DNA from: Halorubrum ruber
GTDB taxonomy: Archaea > Halobacteriota > Halobacteria > Halobacteriales > Haloferacaceae
Direction of reading: 5' to 3'
NCBI RefSeq assembly: GCF_018228765.1
Contig: NZ_CP073695.1
Coordinates: 2,713,218 to 2,777,217, forward strand
DNA length: 64,000 nucleotides
The notes beneath the pieces were generated by a model, which saw nothing but the letters and a program-made list of their open reading frames with translations, did no database searches and had not been told where the DNA came from. Positions 50,085 to 58,683 of the stretch are shown here, piece by piece. Position 1 is the first letter of the stretch. Every line of letters starts with the position of its first letter. A program made the position numbers and the translations under genes.

Positions 50085-51374
50085 ATGCGGAACCCCGCCT
50101 TTCGCGCGCTCTTGGTCGCTGTCGTCGCGCTCGCGCTGGTCGCGAGCGCCGGCGGCGCGGCCGACGGTGCGACCACGACCCCCTCCCCCCTCGGCGCGGA
50201 CGACCCCCCGGCCCACGTGCCGGCAGTCGGTGACGAACCGCGCGTCCGCGAGTCGGTCGACGACCGCTCGCCGGCGGTCCGCCAGCAGACCGGCGACGGC
50301 ATCACGTCGCCGTCGACGACGCGGATCCGACTCGCGTTGAACTCCGACCGCAGCGCAGACTGGACCGTCGCGGTCCGGTACTCGCTGGCGGACGAGAACG
50401 AGACGAGGGTGTTCAGGGCCGCCGGCGACCGCTTCCGCGACGGCGAGGTCGGCCCGAGCGCCGAGCTGTTCGAGGGGTTCCGCCGCGAGGCGAACCGGAA
50501 CGTCGACCGGTCGATGGCGATCGAGGACGTCGAACGCGAGGTCATCGTCCACGAGAACCCGGGCGAGTTCGACGTCGCCACGGAGGACGCGGTCGCCGTC
50601 GGCGAGCTCCGGCTGCGCTTCACCTGGACGTCGTTCCTCGCGCAGGACGGCGAGAGCCTCGTCCTCGGGGACGCGCTGACGACGCCCGGCAACGAGACGT
50701 GGCTCCGCAGCCTCGAAGCGGGCCAGACCCTGGAGGTGGCGACGCCGGAAGGGTACACGGTCACCGGAACGCCGAGCAGCGCCGTGACGCAGCTCTCGGA
50801 CGGCGACGTGATCATCGAGGGGCCCCAGACGTTCGAGGGAGGCGAGCCCGTGGTGATCGTGTACGGGCCCGCGGGGGCGGGCACCCCGTGGACGATGCTG
50901 ATGGCCGCGATCGTACTCGCCGCGGCCCTCGTGGCCGGGAGCGTCGTCGGATACCGTCGGATCAACAACGGGGAGAGCGACCCGAACGAGTCGGCCGCGA
51001 ACGGCGGCGAGCGCGCGGCGAGCGGCGACGGTCCGAACGCGATGGGCGTCGGCGACGCCGGTCCGGGGACCGGAGCCGACGCCGGCGCCGACGCGACCGA
51101 CGAGGCGGACGACGGCGACGAGGAGGACCTCTCGCTGCTCTCGGACGAGGAGCGCGTCGAGCGGCTCCTCGACGCGAACGGCGGCCGGATGCGGCAGGCC
51201 GACATCGTCGCCGAGACAGGGTGGTCGGACGCGAAGGTGTCGCAGCTGCTCTCGGCGATGGCCGACGAGGGGCGCGTCGAGAAGCTCCGGCTCGGCCGCG
51301 AGAACCTCATCTCCCTGCCCGACGACGAGGGCGACGGCAACGGGGGAGGCGACGACGGCGACGACGACCGCTGA
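50085..51374 (+). CDS. Membrane-anchored winged-helix regulator with an external domain
   Basis: A protein of 429 residues. The signal sequence RALLVAVVALALVASAGG leads an extracellular domain (RIRLALNSDRSADWTVAVRY...), then one transmembrane helix (WTMLMAAIVLAAALVAGSVV), an acidic linker, and a cytoplasmic winged helix at residues about 360-415 (DEERVERLLDANGGRMRQADIVAETGWS...SQLLSAMADEGRVEKL). The layout suggests a one-component sensor that could pass an outside signal to DNA. I recall DUF7345 plus HTH. It is divergent from the secreted protein gene, which may be its target (inference). Confidence 0.85.
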   Translation: MRNPAFRALLVAVVALALVASAGGAADGATTTPSPLGADDPPAHVPAVGDEPRVRESVDDRSPAVRQQTGDGITSPSTTRIRLALNSDRSADWTVAVRYSLADENETRVFRAAGDRFRDGEVGPSAELFEGFRREANRNVDRSMAIEDVEREVIVHENPGEFDVATEDAVAVGELRLRFTWTSFLAQDGESLVLGDALTTPGNETWLRSLEAGQTLEVATPEGYTVTGTPSSAVTQLSDGDVIIEGPQTFEGGEPVVIVYGPAGAGTPWTMLMAAIVLAAALVAGSVVGYRRINNGESDPNESAANGGERAASGDGPNAMGVGDAGPGTGADAGADATDEADDGDEEDLSLLSDEERVERLLDANGGRMRQADIVAETGWSDAKVSQLLSAMADEGRVEKLRLGRENLISLPDDEGDGNGGGDDGDDDR

Positions 51375-51466
51375 CGACCCGGCACGCGGCCGGGCCGAGC
51401 GGAAACCGCTGGTCCGCCGTCGGCCGTTCCGAAAACCATTACAGGGCGAGCGACCGAGTATCGATC

Positions 51467-52255
51467 ATGAAGGTTCTGGTGACCGTCAAGGAGGTCGCGG
51501 AGGCGGACGACGACTTCGCGATCGAGGGGACAGACATCGCCGAGTCCGACCTCGAGTACGACCTCAACGAGTGGGACGACTACGCCGTCGAGGCCGCCGT
51601 CCAGCTCGCCGAGGCCGGGATCGCGGACGAGGTCGTGACCGTCACCGTCGGCCCGGAGCGCGCCGAGGAGACGATCCGGATGGCGCTCGCGAAGGGCGCC
51701 GACCGCGCGGTCCGCGTCTGGGACGACGCGCTCGAGGGCGGGTTCGCCGACGTCGCCTCGAAGGTCGCCCTGTTCGAGGCGGTCGTCGACGAGGAGGAGC
51801 CGGACCTGGTCCTCGGCGGCGTCCAGGCCGCGGACACCGGCTTCGGCGCCACGGGCGTCGCGCTCGCGGAGCGGATCGGATTCGAGCACGCGGCGGTCGT
51901 CAACCAGCTCGACGTGGACGCGGACGCCGGCGTGGCGCACGTCCACCGCGAGCTGGAGGGCGGCGTCGAGGAGCTGACCGACGTCGACCTGCCGGCCGTG
52001 TTGACCGTCCAGACCGGCCTCAACGAGCCGCGGTACGCGAGCCTCCGCGGGATCCGACAGGCCCAGCGCAAGGAGATCGCCGCGAAGGACCTGGCCGACC
52101 TCGGCCTGACCGCCGATGACGTCGAGAGCGCGCTGACGATCACCGAGATGTACGAGCCGGAGAGCGAGTCCGACGCGGAGATCATCGAGGGCGACGCCGG
52201 CGAGTCCGCGGGGCGCCTTGCCGAGGTCCTCCGCGAGAAGGGGGTGAGCGCGTGA
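51467..52255 (+). CDS. etfB: Electron transfer flavoprotein, beta subunit
   Basis: A protein of 262 residues. MKVLVTVKEVAEADDDFAIEG is typical, DYAVEAAVQLAEAG and TVGPERAEETIRMALAKGADRAVRV follow, and DTGFGATGVALAERIGFEHA is the nucleotide-binding stretch. It pairs with EtfA, whose gene overlaps it by 4 bases. Together they carry electrons from acyl-CoA and other dehydrogenases to the quinone pool, perhaps through an HdrD-like protein such as that at 27.3 kb. CCATTACAG about 27 bases upstream is the probable TATA. Confidence 0.95.
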   Translation: MKVLVTVKEVAEADDDFAIEGTDIAESDLEYDLNEWDDYAVEAAVQLAEAGIADEVVTVTVGPERAEETIRMALAKGADRAVRVWDDALEGGFADVASKVALFEAVVDEEEPDLVLGGVQAADTGFGATGVALAERIGFEHAAVVNQLDVDADAGVAHVHRELEGGVEELTDVDLPAVLTVQTGLNEPRYASLRGIRQAQRKEIAAKDLADLGLTADDVESALTITEMYEPESESDAEIIEGDAGESAGRLAEVLREKGVSA

Positions 52256-53199
52256 TGAGCGTGCTCGTCGCCGCCGAACACCGCCGCGGCGCGCTCCGGG
52301 ACGTTACCTACGAGGCGATCACGGCCGGGCGAGAGCTCGCCGACGAGCGCGGCGGCGACCTCCACGTGGCCGTCGTCGGCGGCGACGTCGACGGGTTCGC
52401 GGAGGACGTCAACCGCGAGGGCGTCGACGCGGTCCACGCGGTCGAGGACGGCGAGGAGTTCGACCACAACGCCTACCAGGCGGCGGTCTCGACGCTCGCG
52501 GACCGGATCGACGCCGGCGCGGTGGTGCTGCCGAACTCCGTCAACGGGCTCGACTACGCGCCCGCCCTCGCCGAGGACCTCGGCGCCCCGATCGTCACCG
52601 ACGCGGTCGGAATCGCCTACGACGACGGGCTCACCGTCACCCGCGAGATGTACGGCTCGAAGGTCGAGACGACCGTCGACGTCGCGGGCGACCGGTTCGT
52701 CCTCACGGTCCGAGGCGGCGAGTGGCCGCCCGCGGAGGGGGTCGGCGACGCGACCGTCGAGGCGGCCGAGGTCGACATCCCCGAGTCGGGCGCCCGCGTC
52801 ACGGGCTTCGAGGAGGTCGGCGGCGGCGACGTCGACATCGCGGACGCCGACGTGCTCGTCTCGGTCGGCCGCGGCATCGAGGAGGAGGAGAACCTCGAGC
52901 TCGTCGAGGAGCTCGCTGACGCGCTCGGCGCGACGCTGTCCGCCTCCCGCCCGATCGTCGACAACGGCTGGCTGCCGAAGAACCGGCAGGTCGGCCAGTC
53001 GGGGAAGGTCGTCACGCCGGACGTGTACATCGCGGTCGGCATCTCCGGCGCGGTCCAACACGTCGCCGGGATGAAGGGGTCGGACACGATAATCGCGATC
53101 AACACCGACCCGAACGCGCCCATCTTCGACATCGCCGACTACGGGATCGTCGGCGACCTCTTCGACGTGGTGCCCGAGCTGATCGACGAGTTCGCATAG
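52252..53199 (+). CDS. etfA: Electron transfer flavoprotein, alpha subunit
   Basis: A protein of 315 residues. The C-terminal FAD domain is complete: SVGRGIEEEENLELVEELAD, ASRPIVDNGWLPKNRQVGQS, GISGAVQHVAGMKGSDTIIA and NTDPNAPIFDIADYG. These contact FAD as in known EtfA proteins. It forms a heterodimer with EtfB from the overlapping gene. Residues 190-205 hold an added Gly/Asp-rich insert. Confidence 0.96.
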   Translation: MMSVLVAAEHRRGALRDVTYEAITAGRELADERGGDLHVAVVGGDVDGFAEDVNREGVDAVHAVEDGEEFDHNAYQAAVSTLADRIDAGAVVLPNSVNGLDYAPALAEDLGAPIVTDAVGIAYDDGLTVTREMYGSKVETTVDVAGDRFVLTVRGGEWPPAEGVGDATVEAAEVDIPESGARVTGFEEVGGGDVDIADADVLVSVGRGIEEEENLELVEELADALGATLSASRPIVDNGWLPKNRQVGQSGKVVTPDVYIAVGISGAVQHVAGMKGSDTIIAINTDPNAPIFDIADYGIVGDLFDVVPELIDEFA

Positions 53200-53283
53200 G
53201 CCGGCGGCGCCGTTCCGGCAGCAACACTCTTTGACTCCGACCGAGTACCGGGCGGTTAGACGGCGTCCGCCGTCGACTCCCCG

Positions 53284-54207
53284 ATGCCCCCCATCCGCGC
53301 CGCCGTCCCGACGCTCGCGGAGGCGAGAGCGCTGCTCGTCGGTCTCCGCCGGGCGGTCGACGGCGAGCGGGACGCGATCGCCGCGGAGCTGGCGGGCGAG
53401 GAGCCGGACGCGGCGCTGCTCGATCTGGTGTCGGAGCCGTTCGCGTCCGTCGACGACGTCGACGAGCGGCTGGCGCGGACCGAGTCGTACCTCCGCGAGC
53501 GCGGCGACCGGCGCGCGGTGTTCCTCACGGTGTACAGTCGGATGACGGCGACCGTGCGGACCGCCATCGACGACGGCGCGTTCGTCGATCCGGAGTGGGC
53601 GGCCGCGTATCTCGTCGCCTTCGCGGAGCGCTACCGGCGAGCGCTGGTCGCGTTCGAGCGACGAGCGTTCGACTCGCTTCCCCGGCCGTGGCTGCTCGCC
53701 TTCGGCGCCGCGGCCCGCGGGGAGACGCTCGTCGCGCAGGACGCCCTGCTGGGCATCAACGCGCACATCACCTACGACCTCACGTACACGCTCGGCGACG
53801 TGGGAATCGATCCCGACCGCGGCGACAAACACGAGGACCACGACCGCATCAACGCGGTTCTGGCCAGGCTCGTCCAGACCGCGCAGGACGCGCTCGTCGA
53901 AGCCTACGACGCGGTCGGGATCGCCGGGATCGATCGGCTGTTCCATCCCCTCGACGACCGGTTGGCGCTGCTGGGGCTGCGCGGCGTTCGGGAGTTCGCG
54001 TGGCGGAACGCCGTGTTGCGGGCGGACCTCCCGAGGTGGGTCGGCGAACCGTACGTCGACTGGCGGACCGAGACCGTCGCGACCGGCGCCGCCGCGGTCG
54101 TGCTCGCTCCCGAGTTCGACGCGGCCGAGAGCGCGCGCCTGCGGGACGCGGAGGCCGACGCGGACGTGGCGAACGCCTTCGGCGAGGCGGTCCGGCGGCG
54201 GATATAG
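53284..54207 (+). CDS. DUF5995 family protein
   Basis: A protein of 307 residues, mostly helical. NAHITYDLTYTLGDVGIDP and DKHEDHDRINAVLARLVQTAQD are the family's conserved blocks, with a His-Asp pattern that could bind metal. There is no signal peptide, membrane segment or known enzyme fold motif. The start MPPIRAAVPTLAEARAL is taken from the first ATG. The family name is from memory; the biochemical role is unknown. Confidence 0.8.
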   Translation: MPPIRAAVPTLAEARALLVGLRRAVDGERDAIAAELAGEEPDAALLDLVSEPFASVDDVDERLARTESYLRERGDRRAVFLTVYSRMTATVRTAIDDGAFVDPEWAAAYLVAFAERYRRALVAFERRAFDSLPRPWLLAFGAAARGETLVAQDALLGINAHITYDLTYTLGDVGIDPDRGDKHEDHDRINAVLARLVQTAQDALVEAYDAVGIAGIDRLFHPLDDRLALLGLRGVREFAWRNAVLRADLPRWVGEPYVDWRTETVATGAAAVVLAPEFDAAESARLRDAEADADVANAFGEAVRRRI

Positions 54208-54289
54208 CGGGCCCGCGGACCGTTCCGGCGGAGTCGATACGTAGCGAACCCGCGCCCCCGGCGGAGCATCTGCCAAGTGAGAAACACCT

Positions 54290-54571
54290 ATGACACTCGT
54301 CGCGAATATGACGACTATGCCACATATTCGGGGGACGATCCACGGCGTCGCCGCGATGGTGATGCTCGTCGTCGGGTCGATGCTGACGAACACGATCCGC
54401 GAGGAGTACGAGCTGTTCGCGCAGATGGCCGCGACGACGACGCACCTGCTCGTCGACGTCGCGGAGCTGCCGGTGTCGCGGGAGATCGCCGAGGTGGTCG
54501 TCCCCCTCGGCGTGTTGATGGGCGTCTGGGTGTTCGCCTACGAGCTCCAGCGGCTCTCGCGGAGCGAGTGA
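54290..54571 (+). CDS. Small membrane protein of unknown function
   Basis: A protein of 93 residues with two hydrophobic segments: [18 protein letters not shown] and [21 protein letters not shown]. Internal methionines at 54308 and 54317 are alternative starts. It lies 61 bases before rfcS on the same strand but a separate promoter is likely. No motif suggests a function. Confidence 0.65.
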   Translation: MTLVANMTTMPHIRGTIHGVAAMVMLVVGSMLTNTIREEYELFAQMAATTTHLLVDVAELPVSREIAEVVVPLGVLMGVWVFAYELQRLSRSE

Positions 54572-54632
54572 CACCGAAGGGGGCGGGTCAGTCTCGGTTC
54601 GTTTATCACCCCGCCGACCCTCGGATCCGGCA

Positions 54633-56921
54633 ATGAGCGAGGCCGACGAGCAGCCGGCTGCGACCGCGACCGGCCGGGAGATCTGGATCGAGAAGTACCG
54701 GCCGCAGACGCTCGACGACATCCACGGCCAAGAGGAGATCATCGAGCGCCTCCAGAGCTACATCGCGCAGGACGACGTGCCCCACCTTTTATTTTCAGGG
54801 CCTGCGGGAGTGGGAAAAACCACCGCGGCCACCGCCATCGCCCGCGAGATCTACGGCGAGGACAACTGGCGCGGGAACTTCCTCGAGCTGAACGCCTCCG
54901 ACCAGCGCGGGATCGACGTCGTCCGCGACCGGATCAAGGGGTTCGCGCGCTCGTCGTTCGGCGGCGACTTCCGGATCGTGTTTCTCGACGAGTCAGACTC
55001 GTTATGCGTACCACCGGGAACCGAGGTCGTTACGGGGTATCCGTCGAAGCCCGAGGTAAAACCGATCGAGGAAGTGAGTACGGAGGGCGAACCGATCCCG
55101 TCTGTCGATTTCGAGACCAACGAGATACAATCCGACAAGGGGAAGCTCGTCGACTCCGGTACTGCGGACTTCCTCGAAATTGAGTTAGCGGACGGTCGAA
55201 CCACGGTCGCGAGTCCAACTCACCCGTTCTTCGCGGTCGGCGAAGACGGAAGACTCGTGGAAAAAGAGCTCAGGGAGCTGTCACCGAGTGACGAAATCGC
55301 GGACTTCAAAGACGAGATCGGGGTATCGAAGTGCGAGATCTGTGAGTCGTGGACAGCAGGACGGTTCTGTTCCATGGAGTGTAAAAACGAGGGCCACAGC
55401 CGAGAGATGCGCGGGAGCGGGAACCCGATGTACGGGACCGAATGGTCCGACGAGCGTCGAGAAAAGATCGTCGAAAAGCTCTCAGACGGTCGCTTTGCCG
55501 GAAGTAACAACCCGAACTACGGCGGGGATTTCCACGGAGTCCACGTCATGGAGATGGACGAAGAGACAGTTGAGCAATTTCGTGAGACGATCAGCGAGAT
55601 GCGGTCGGGAACGTCGTGGGAGGAGTGGGTCGTCGACGCGGATCCCGACCGGGTGAAAGCAGACATCGGTGCGGCCACGGTCGAGTGGTGGGAAAGCTTG
55701 GACGACGAGGAGAGACAGGCGGTAATCGACAAGAGCGTCGAAAACTGTGACTATCCCGTTTGTGACATCAGCGGCGACAATAATCCGATGCGCGATCCGG
55801 AAGTCGCACAGAAAGTGTCAGAAGCGCTGAAAGGCCATGAACCGACCGGCGGCAACATCAGACACAGCGACGAACTCGGACACTTGGTTCGATCCGACTG
55901 GGAGTACGATGTCGCGAAGGCACTACAGGAGGCAGGTATCGAGTACGAGTACGAACCGGCGTTCGAACTGTCCGACTCCGTGTACCATCCCGATTTCCTG
56001 CTCGGAGACACGGTGATCGAGGTTAAGGGAGTTGCCGAGCTGTGGGGACAGACCGAGAAAGTCGAGGAATTCCTCGAAACGTACGGCGACGAGTACACGT
56101 ACGTCGTCGTCGGCGACGGCGCCATGCCTCACCACGAACATTACGAGAAAGAAGAGTTCGAACCGGCGGTCGTCGCCGACGGCGGAGTCCAGAGCGTTCA
56201 GACGGTGGCGATCGACAGCATCGAGTACAGCCATCGCGGCAAGGCGTACAACATCACCATGGAGGACACCCCCAACTTCATGCTCGCGAACGGGGTGTTG
56301 ACGCACAATACCGACGACGCCCAGTCAGCGCTCCGCCGGACGATGGAGCAGTTCTCCGACAACACCCGCTTCATCCTCTCATGTAACTACTCGTCGAAGA
56401 TCATCGACCCGATCCAGTCGCGGTGCGCCGTCTTCCGCTTCTCGCCGCTCTCGGACGAGGCGGTCGGGGGGATGGTCCGCGAGATCGCGGCCGCGGAGGG
56501 GATCGAGGTGACCGACGCGGGCGTCGACGCCCTCGTCTACGCGGCCGACGGCGACATGCGCCGCGCGATCAACTCCCTTCAGGCGGCGGCGACGACCGGC
56601 GACGTCGTCGACGAGGAGGCCGTGTACGCGATCACGGCGACCGCGCGGCCGGAGGAGATCGAGTCGATGGTGACCGACGCGCTGAACGGCGACTTCGCGC
56701 GGGCCCGCTCGACGCTCGACACGCTGCTCACGGAGACGGGGATGGCCGGCGGCGACGTGATCGACCAGCTCCACCGCTCAGTCTGGGAGTTCGACCTAAG
56801 CGAGCGCGAGGCGGTGCGGCTCATGGAGCGCATCGGCGAGGCCGACTACCGGATCGCCGAGGGGGCCAACGAGCAGGTCCAGCTGGAGTCGCTGCTCGCG
56901 GCGCTTTCATTGGACGAATAG
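54633..56921 (+). CDS. rfcS: Replication factor C small subunit with an in-frame intein
   Basis: A protein of 762 residues before splicing; the mature clamp-loader subunit is about 327. Walker [17 protein letters not shown] is at about residues 55-70, and the Walker B region FLDESDSL ends at L124, where the intein begins at C125. After splicing, the sequence runs on as [15 protein letters not shown] with the RFC sensor 1 SCNYSSKII and the arginine finger SRCAVFRF. RfcS with RfcL loads the PCNA sliding clamp. The intein sits in the most conserved part of the ATPase site, which fits the known pattern of intein placement. Repeat copy 4 begins 30 bases after the stop. Confidence 0.97.
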   Translation: MSEADEQPAATATGREIWIEKYRPQTLDDIHGQEEIIERLQSYIAQDDVPHLLFSGPAGVGKTTAATAIAREIYGEDNWRGNFLELNASDQRGIDVVRDRIKGFARSSFGGDFRIVFLDESDSLCVPPGTEVVTGYPSKPEVKPIEEVSTEGEPIPSVDFETNEIQSDKGKLVDSGTADFLEIELADGRTTVASPTHPFFAVGEDGRLVEKELRELSPSDEIADFKDEIGVSKCEICESWTAGRFCSMECKNEGHSREMRGSGNPMYGTEWSDERREKIVEKLSDGRFAGSNNPNYGGDFHGVHVMEMDEETVEQFRETISEMRSGTSWEEWVVDADPDRVKADIGAATVEWWESLDDEERQAVIDKSVENCDYPVCDISGDNNPMRDPEVAQKVSEALKGHEPTGGNIRHSDELGHLVRSDWEYDVAKALQEAGIEYEYEPAFELSDSVYHPDFLLGDTVIEVKGVAELWGQTEKVEEFLETYGDEYTYVVVGDGAMPHHEHYEKEEFEPAVVADGGVQSVQTVAIDSIEYSHRGKAYNITMEDTPNFMLANGVLTHNTDDAQSALRRTMEQFSDNTRFILSCNYSSKIIDPIQSRCAVFRFSPLSDEAVGGMVREIAAAEGIEVTDAGVDALVYAADGDMRRAINSLQAAATTGDVVDEEAVYAITATARPEEIESMVTDALNGDFARARSTLDTLLTETGMAGGDVIDQLHRSVWEFDLSEREAVRLMERIGEADYRIAEGANEQVQLESLLAALSLDE
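55005..56309 (+). other. Intein in RfcS with NUMOD3-like and PD-(D/E)XK nuclease domains
   Basis: 435 residues (C125 to N559), with Thr as the +1 extein residue. Splicing blocks: N-terminal [11 protein letters not shown], block [15 protein letters not shown], and C-terminal [20 protein letters not shown] then HN. The middle carries a four-Cys zinc knuckle ([17 protein letters not shown]), NUMOD3-like DNA-binding repeats (GNPMYG, NNPNYG, NNPMRD), and a nuclease core ([21 protein letters not shown], then [16 protein letters not shown]) of PD-(D/E)XK type. No LAGLIDADG motif is seen. GC content and codon choice are lower and different from the host gene, consistent with horizontal spread. Confidence 0.9.
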
Positions 56922-56949
56922 CGATAGACTGGGGCCGGATCTCCGCTCG

Positions 56950-57399
56950 TTCATTTATAAACAGTCGGCCGCGGACGGATGACGAACACCGCCAAAGCCC
57001 CAGCCGCTCGCTTATAAATAGCTGAGAGCAGATCGACGGCGAACATCTCCAAAGCCCGAGCCACTCGTTTATAAATAGCTGATCGCGGATCGCCGGTGAA
57101 CACCGCCAAAGCCCCAGCCGCTCGCTTATAAATAGCTGAGAGCAGATCGACGGCGAACATCTCCAAAGCCCGAGCCACTCGTTTATAAATAGCTGATCGC
57201 GGATCGCCGGTGAACACCGCCAAAGCCCCAGCCGCTCGTTTATAAATAACTGAGAGCAGATCGACGACGAACATCTCCAAAGCCCCAGCCGCTCGTTTAT
57301 AAATAACTGAGGGCAGATCGACGACGAATACCGCCAAAGCCCCAGCCGCTCGCTTATAAATAGCTGAGAGCAGATCGACGACGAACATCTCCAAAGCCC
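56950..57399 (-). repeat. 57-bp TATA-box array, copy 4 (8 boxes)
   Basis: TTATAA occurs at 56955, 57012, 57069, 57126, 57183, 57240, 57297 and 57354, all exactly 57 bases apart. The units starting at 57012 and 57069 are repeated almost exactly at 57126 and 57183, a 114-bp higher-order duplication. The shared plus-strand segment is CAAAGCCCCAGCCGCTCG. Because 57 is divisible by three, frames stay open as 19-residue repeats; I treat these as non-coding. Confidence 0.9.
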
Positions 57400-57632
57400 C
57401 AGCCGCGAGGACTCGATGGGCTCGCTGCGGTCCTCGTCGCTCACTACGTTCGCTCCTGCGGTCCTTGCGTCGCCCGTCTTCGTCCTCGCGGCTGCCCCTT
57501 TGAGTCCCGCCCTGCTCCGCACAGCACCTCACGCCTCCCCAGCCTCGTCGGCCTCCCTCCGCTTCGCTCCGGTCGGCCGACTCCCTCGCGCGTGCGATTC
57601 GCGCCCTTCGGGCGCTCATCGGCACGCGCCAT
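57400..57632 (-). ncRNA. Structured repeat core, copy 4
   Basis: The minus-strand copy. Stem 3: 13 bp, 57400-57412 with 57482-57494. Stem 2: GTCGGCC (57547-57553) with GGCCGAC (57575-57581). Stem 1: inner GCGCCC (57601-57606) with GGGCGC (57610-57615), and CGAT (57595-57598) with ATCG (57618-57621), where copies 1 and 3 have CTCC with GGAG. That compensatory change is strong evidence for pairing. The invariant strand GAGGCTGGGGAGGCGTGAGG is present. Confidence 0.6.
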
Positions 57633-57645
57633 TCCGGCAGGCGCG

Positions 57646-57655
57646 CTTTTTAAAT
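57646..57655 (+). promoter_or_regulatory. Promoter of the phosphoesterase gene
   Basis: CTTTTTAAAT lies about 27 bases upstream of the ATG at 57678, fitting a leaderless transcript. Read on the other strand the same AT-rich stretch lies about 14 bases before the start of repeat core copy 4, so it could serve both directions. Confidence 0.55.
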
Positions 57656-57677
57656 CGGGGCGGCGCCGACGGTCGGT

Positions 57678-58220
57678 ATGCTCGTCGTCGTCTCCGACAC
57701 GCACGCACGCGAGGAGTCGAAGCTTCAGGGACGGACCGCGGAGGCGATCCGCGAGGCGGAGCTGGTGATCCACGCGGGCGACTTCTACCGCGAGCCGGTC
57801 TTGGACGCGTTTCAGTCGGCCGCCGCGAGCCTCCGGGCCGTCTACGGCAACAACGACGACGCGTCGATCCGCGACCGGGTTCCTGAGGTGCGGACCGTCG
57901 AGTACGCTGGGGTGCGGTTCGCGGTCACGCACCGTCACCGGAGCGGCGACACGGGGCTCGTCATGCTCGGTCGGGGCCGCGACGCGGACGCCGTGATCTG
58001 CGGCCACAGCCACCGGCCGCGGTTCGACGACTCGGGCGGGCTCCCGATACTGAATCCGGGCAGCCACGCGCAGCCGCGCGGCAACCGCCCGGCCCACGCG
58101 GAGCTGACTCCGACCGAGGGTGAGAGCGGAAGCGAGCCCGCGCTGGACGGGGAGCTGGTGACGCCGGACGGCGAGTCCTTCGAGACGTTCCGTATCGATG
58201 GCGAGAGCGGCGCGCAGTAA
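57678..58220 (+). CDS. YfcE/MJ0936-type metallophosphoesterase
   Basis: A protein of 180 residues. The metal-binding motifs are in order: VVVSDTHA, HAGDFYREPV, VYGNNDDASIRD, THRHRSGD (where the canonical motif is GH) and CGHSHRPRF, then NPGSHAQPRG. Family members hydrolyse phosphodiesters with Mn2+ or Ni2+ in vitro; the natural substrate is uncertain. The C-terminus is extended by a Glu/Ser/Gly-rich stretch. The gene is on its own. Confidence 0.92.
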   Translation: MLVVVSDTHAREESKLQGRTAEAIREAELVIHAGDFYREPVLDAFQSAAASLRAVYGNNDDASIRDRVPEVRTVEYAGVRFAVTHRHRSGDTGLVMLGRGRDADAVICGHSHRPRFDDSGGLPILNPGSHAQPRGNRPAHAELTPTEGESGSEPALDGELVTPDGESFETFRIDGESGAQ

Positions 58221-58683
58221 CGGTGCGGGGATCGGCTCGGAGCGGAAGCGGAGACGGAAGCGCGAGAAGCGAGCGAAGCGCGTCGCCGCTGCGTCGGCGG
58301 GGACCGATCGCGACGCCCCGCGGACGGCCGGACCGGCCGACGGTCGTGTGCACGGTGGCGGACCCGAATCGGTGCGGGCGCGGGCGCGGACGCCGGCGGT
58401 CGGACGGAGCGGCCAGGGAGGGGTTCCGGGCAGGGGAGGGGTTCCGGGCAGGGGAGGGAGCGGCCGCGAGTCCGACCGGCCGGCGGGTCGACCGGCGTGT
58501 TGGGGCGTGTGAGGGCCGAAGCGGGGGTCGCGGTTACACGTAGTCCGGGTACCGACATATACGTGGCTGAGAGACAAAGGCGCGTTTTAGTCACCGGTCC
58601 GAGCGCCCGCTGGCGGAGGCGTTTCCGAGGGAGCGACCCGGCGCGCTCGAAACTTATAACCGCGTGCCGACGGATTCGAGCGT
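58221..58683. other. Gap of about 460 bases with no recognised gene
   Basis: Long open frames here are Arg/Gly-rich shadows in high-GC DNA. Two 18-bp direct repeats of GGTTCCGGGCAGGGGAGG lie at 58422-58439 and 58440-58457. An ACTTATAAC box near 58653-58660 is the promoter of the 42-residue gene at 58684. No conserved core of the repeated element is found here. Confidence 0.5.

Noticed and set aside
51580-54393. A 937-residue open frame on the minus strand
   Set aside because: It runs antisense to etfB, etfA and the DUF5995 gene, all with clear family motifs. Its sequence is Arg/Asp/Val-rich, typical of shadow frames in high-GC DNA.
56950-57399. CRISPR array
   Set aside because: The 57-bp units are similar along their whole length, with no short fixed repeat and unique spacers, and no cas genes are nearby.
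56821-57522. A protein made of 19-residue repeats (SERLGLWRCS-type)
   Set aside because: The frame exists only because 57 is divisible by three; several frames are open at once, and none has a family or a conserved start.
58221-58683. A fifth copy of the repeated core
   Set aside because: The invariant strand and the stems are absent; only an 18-bp duplication is found.
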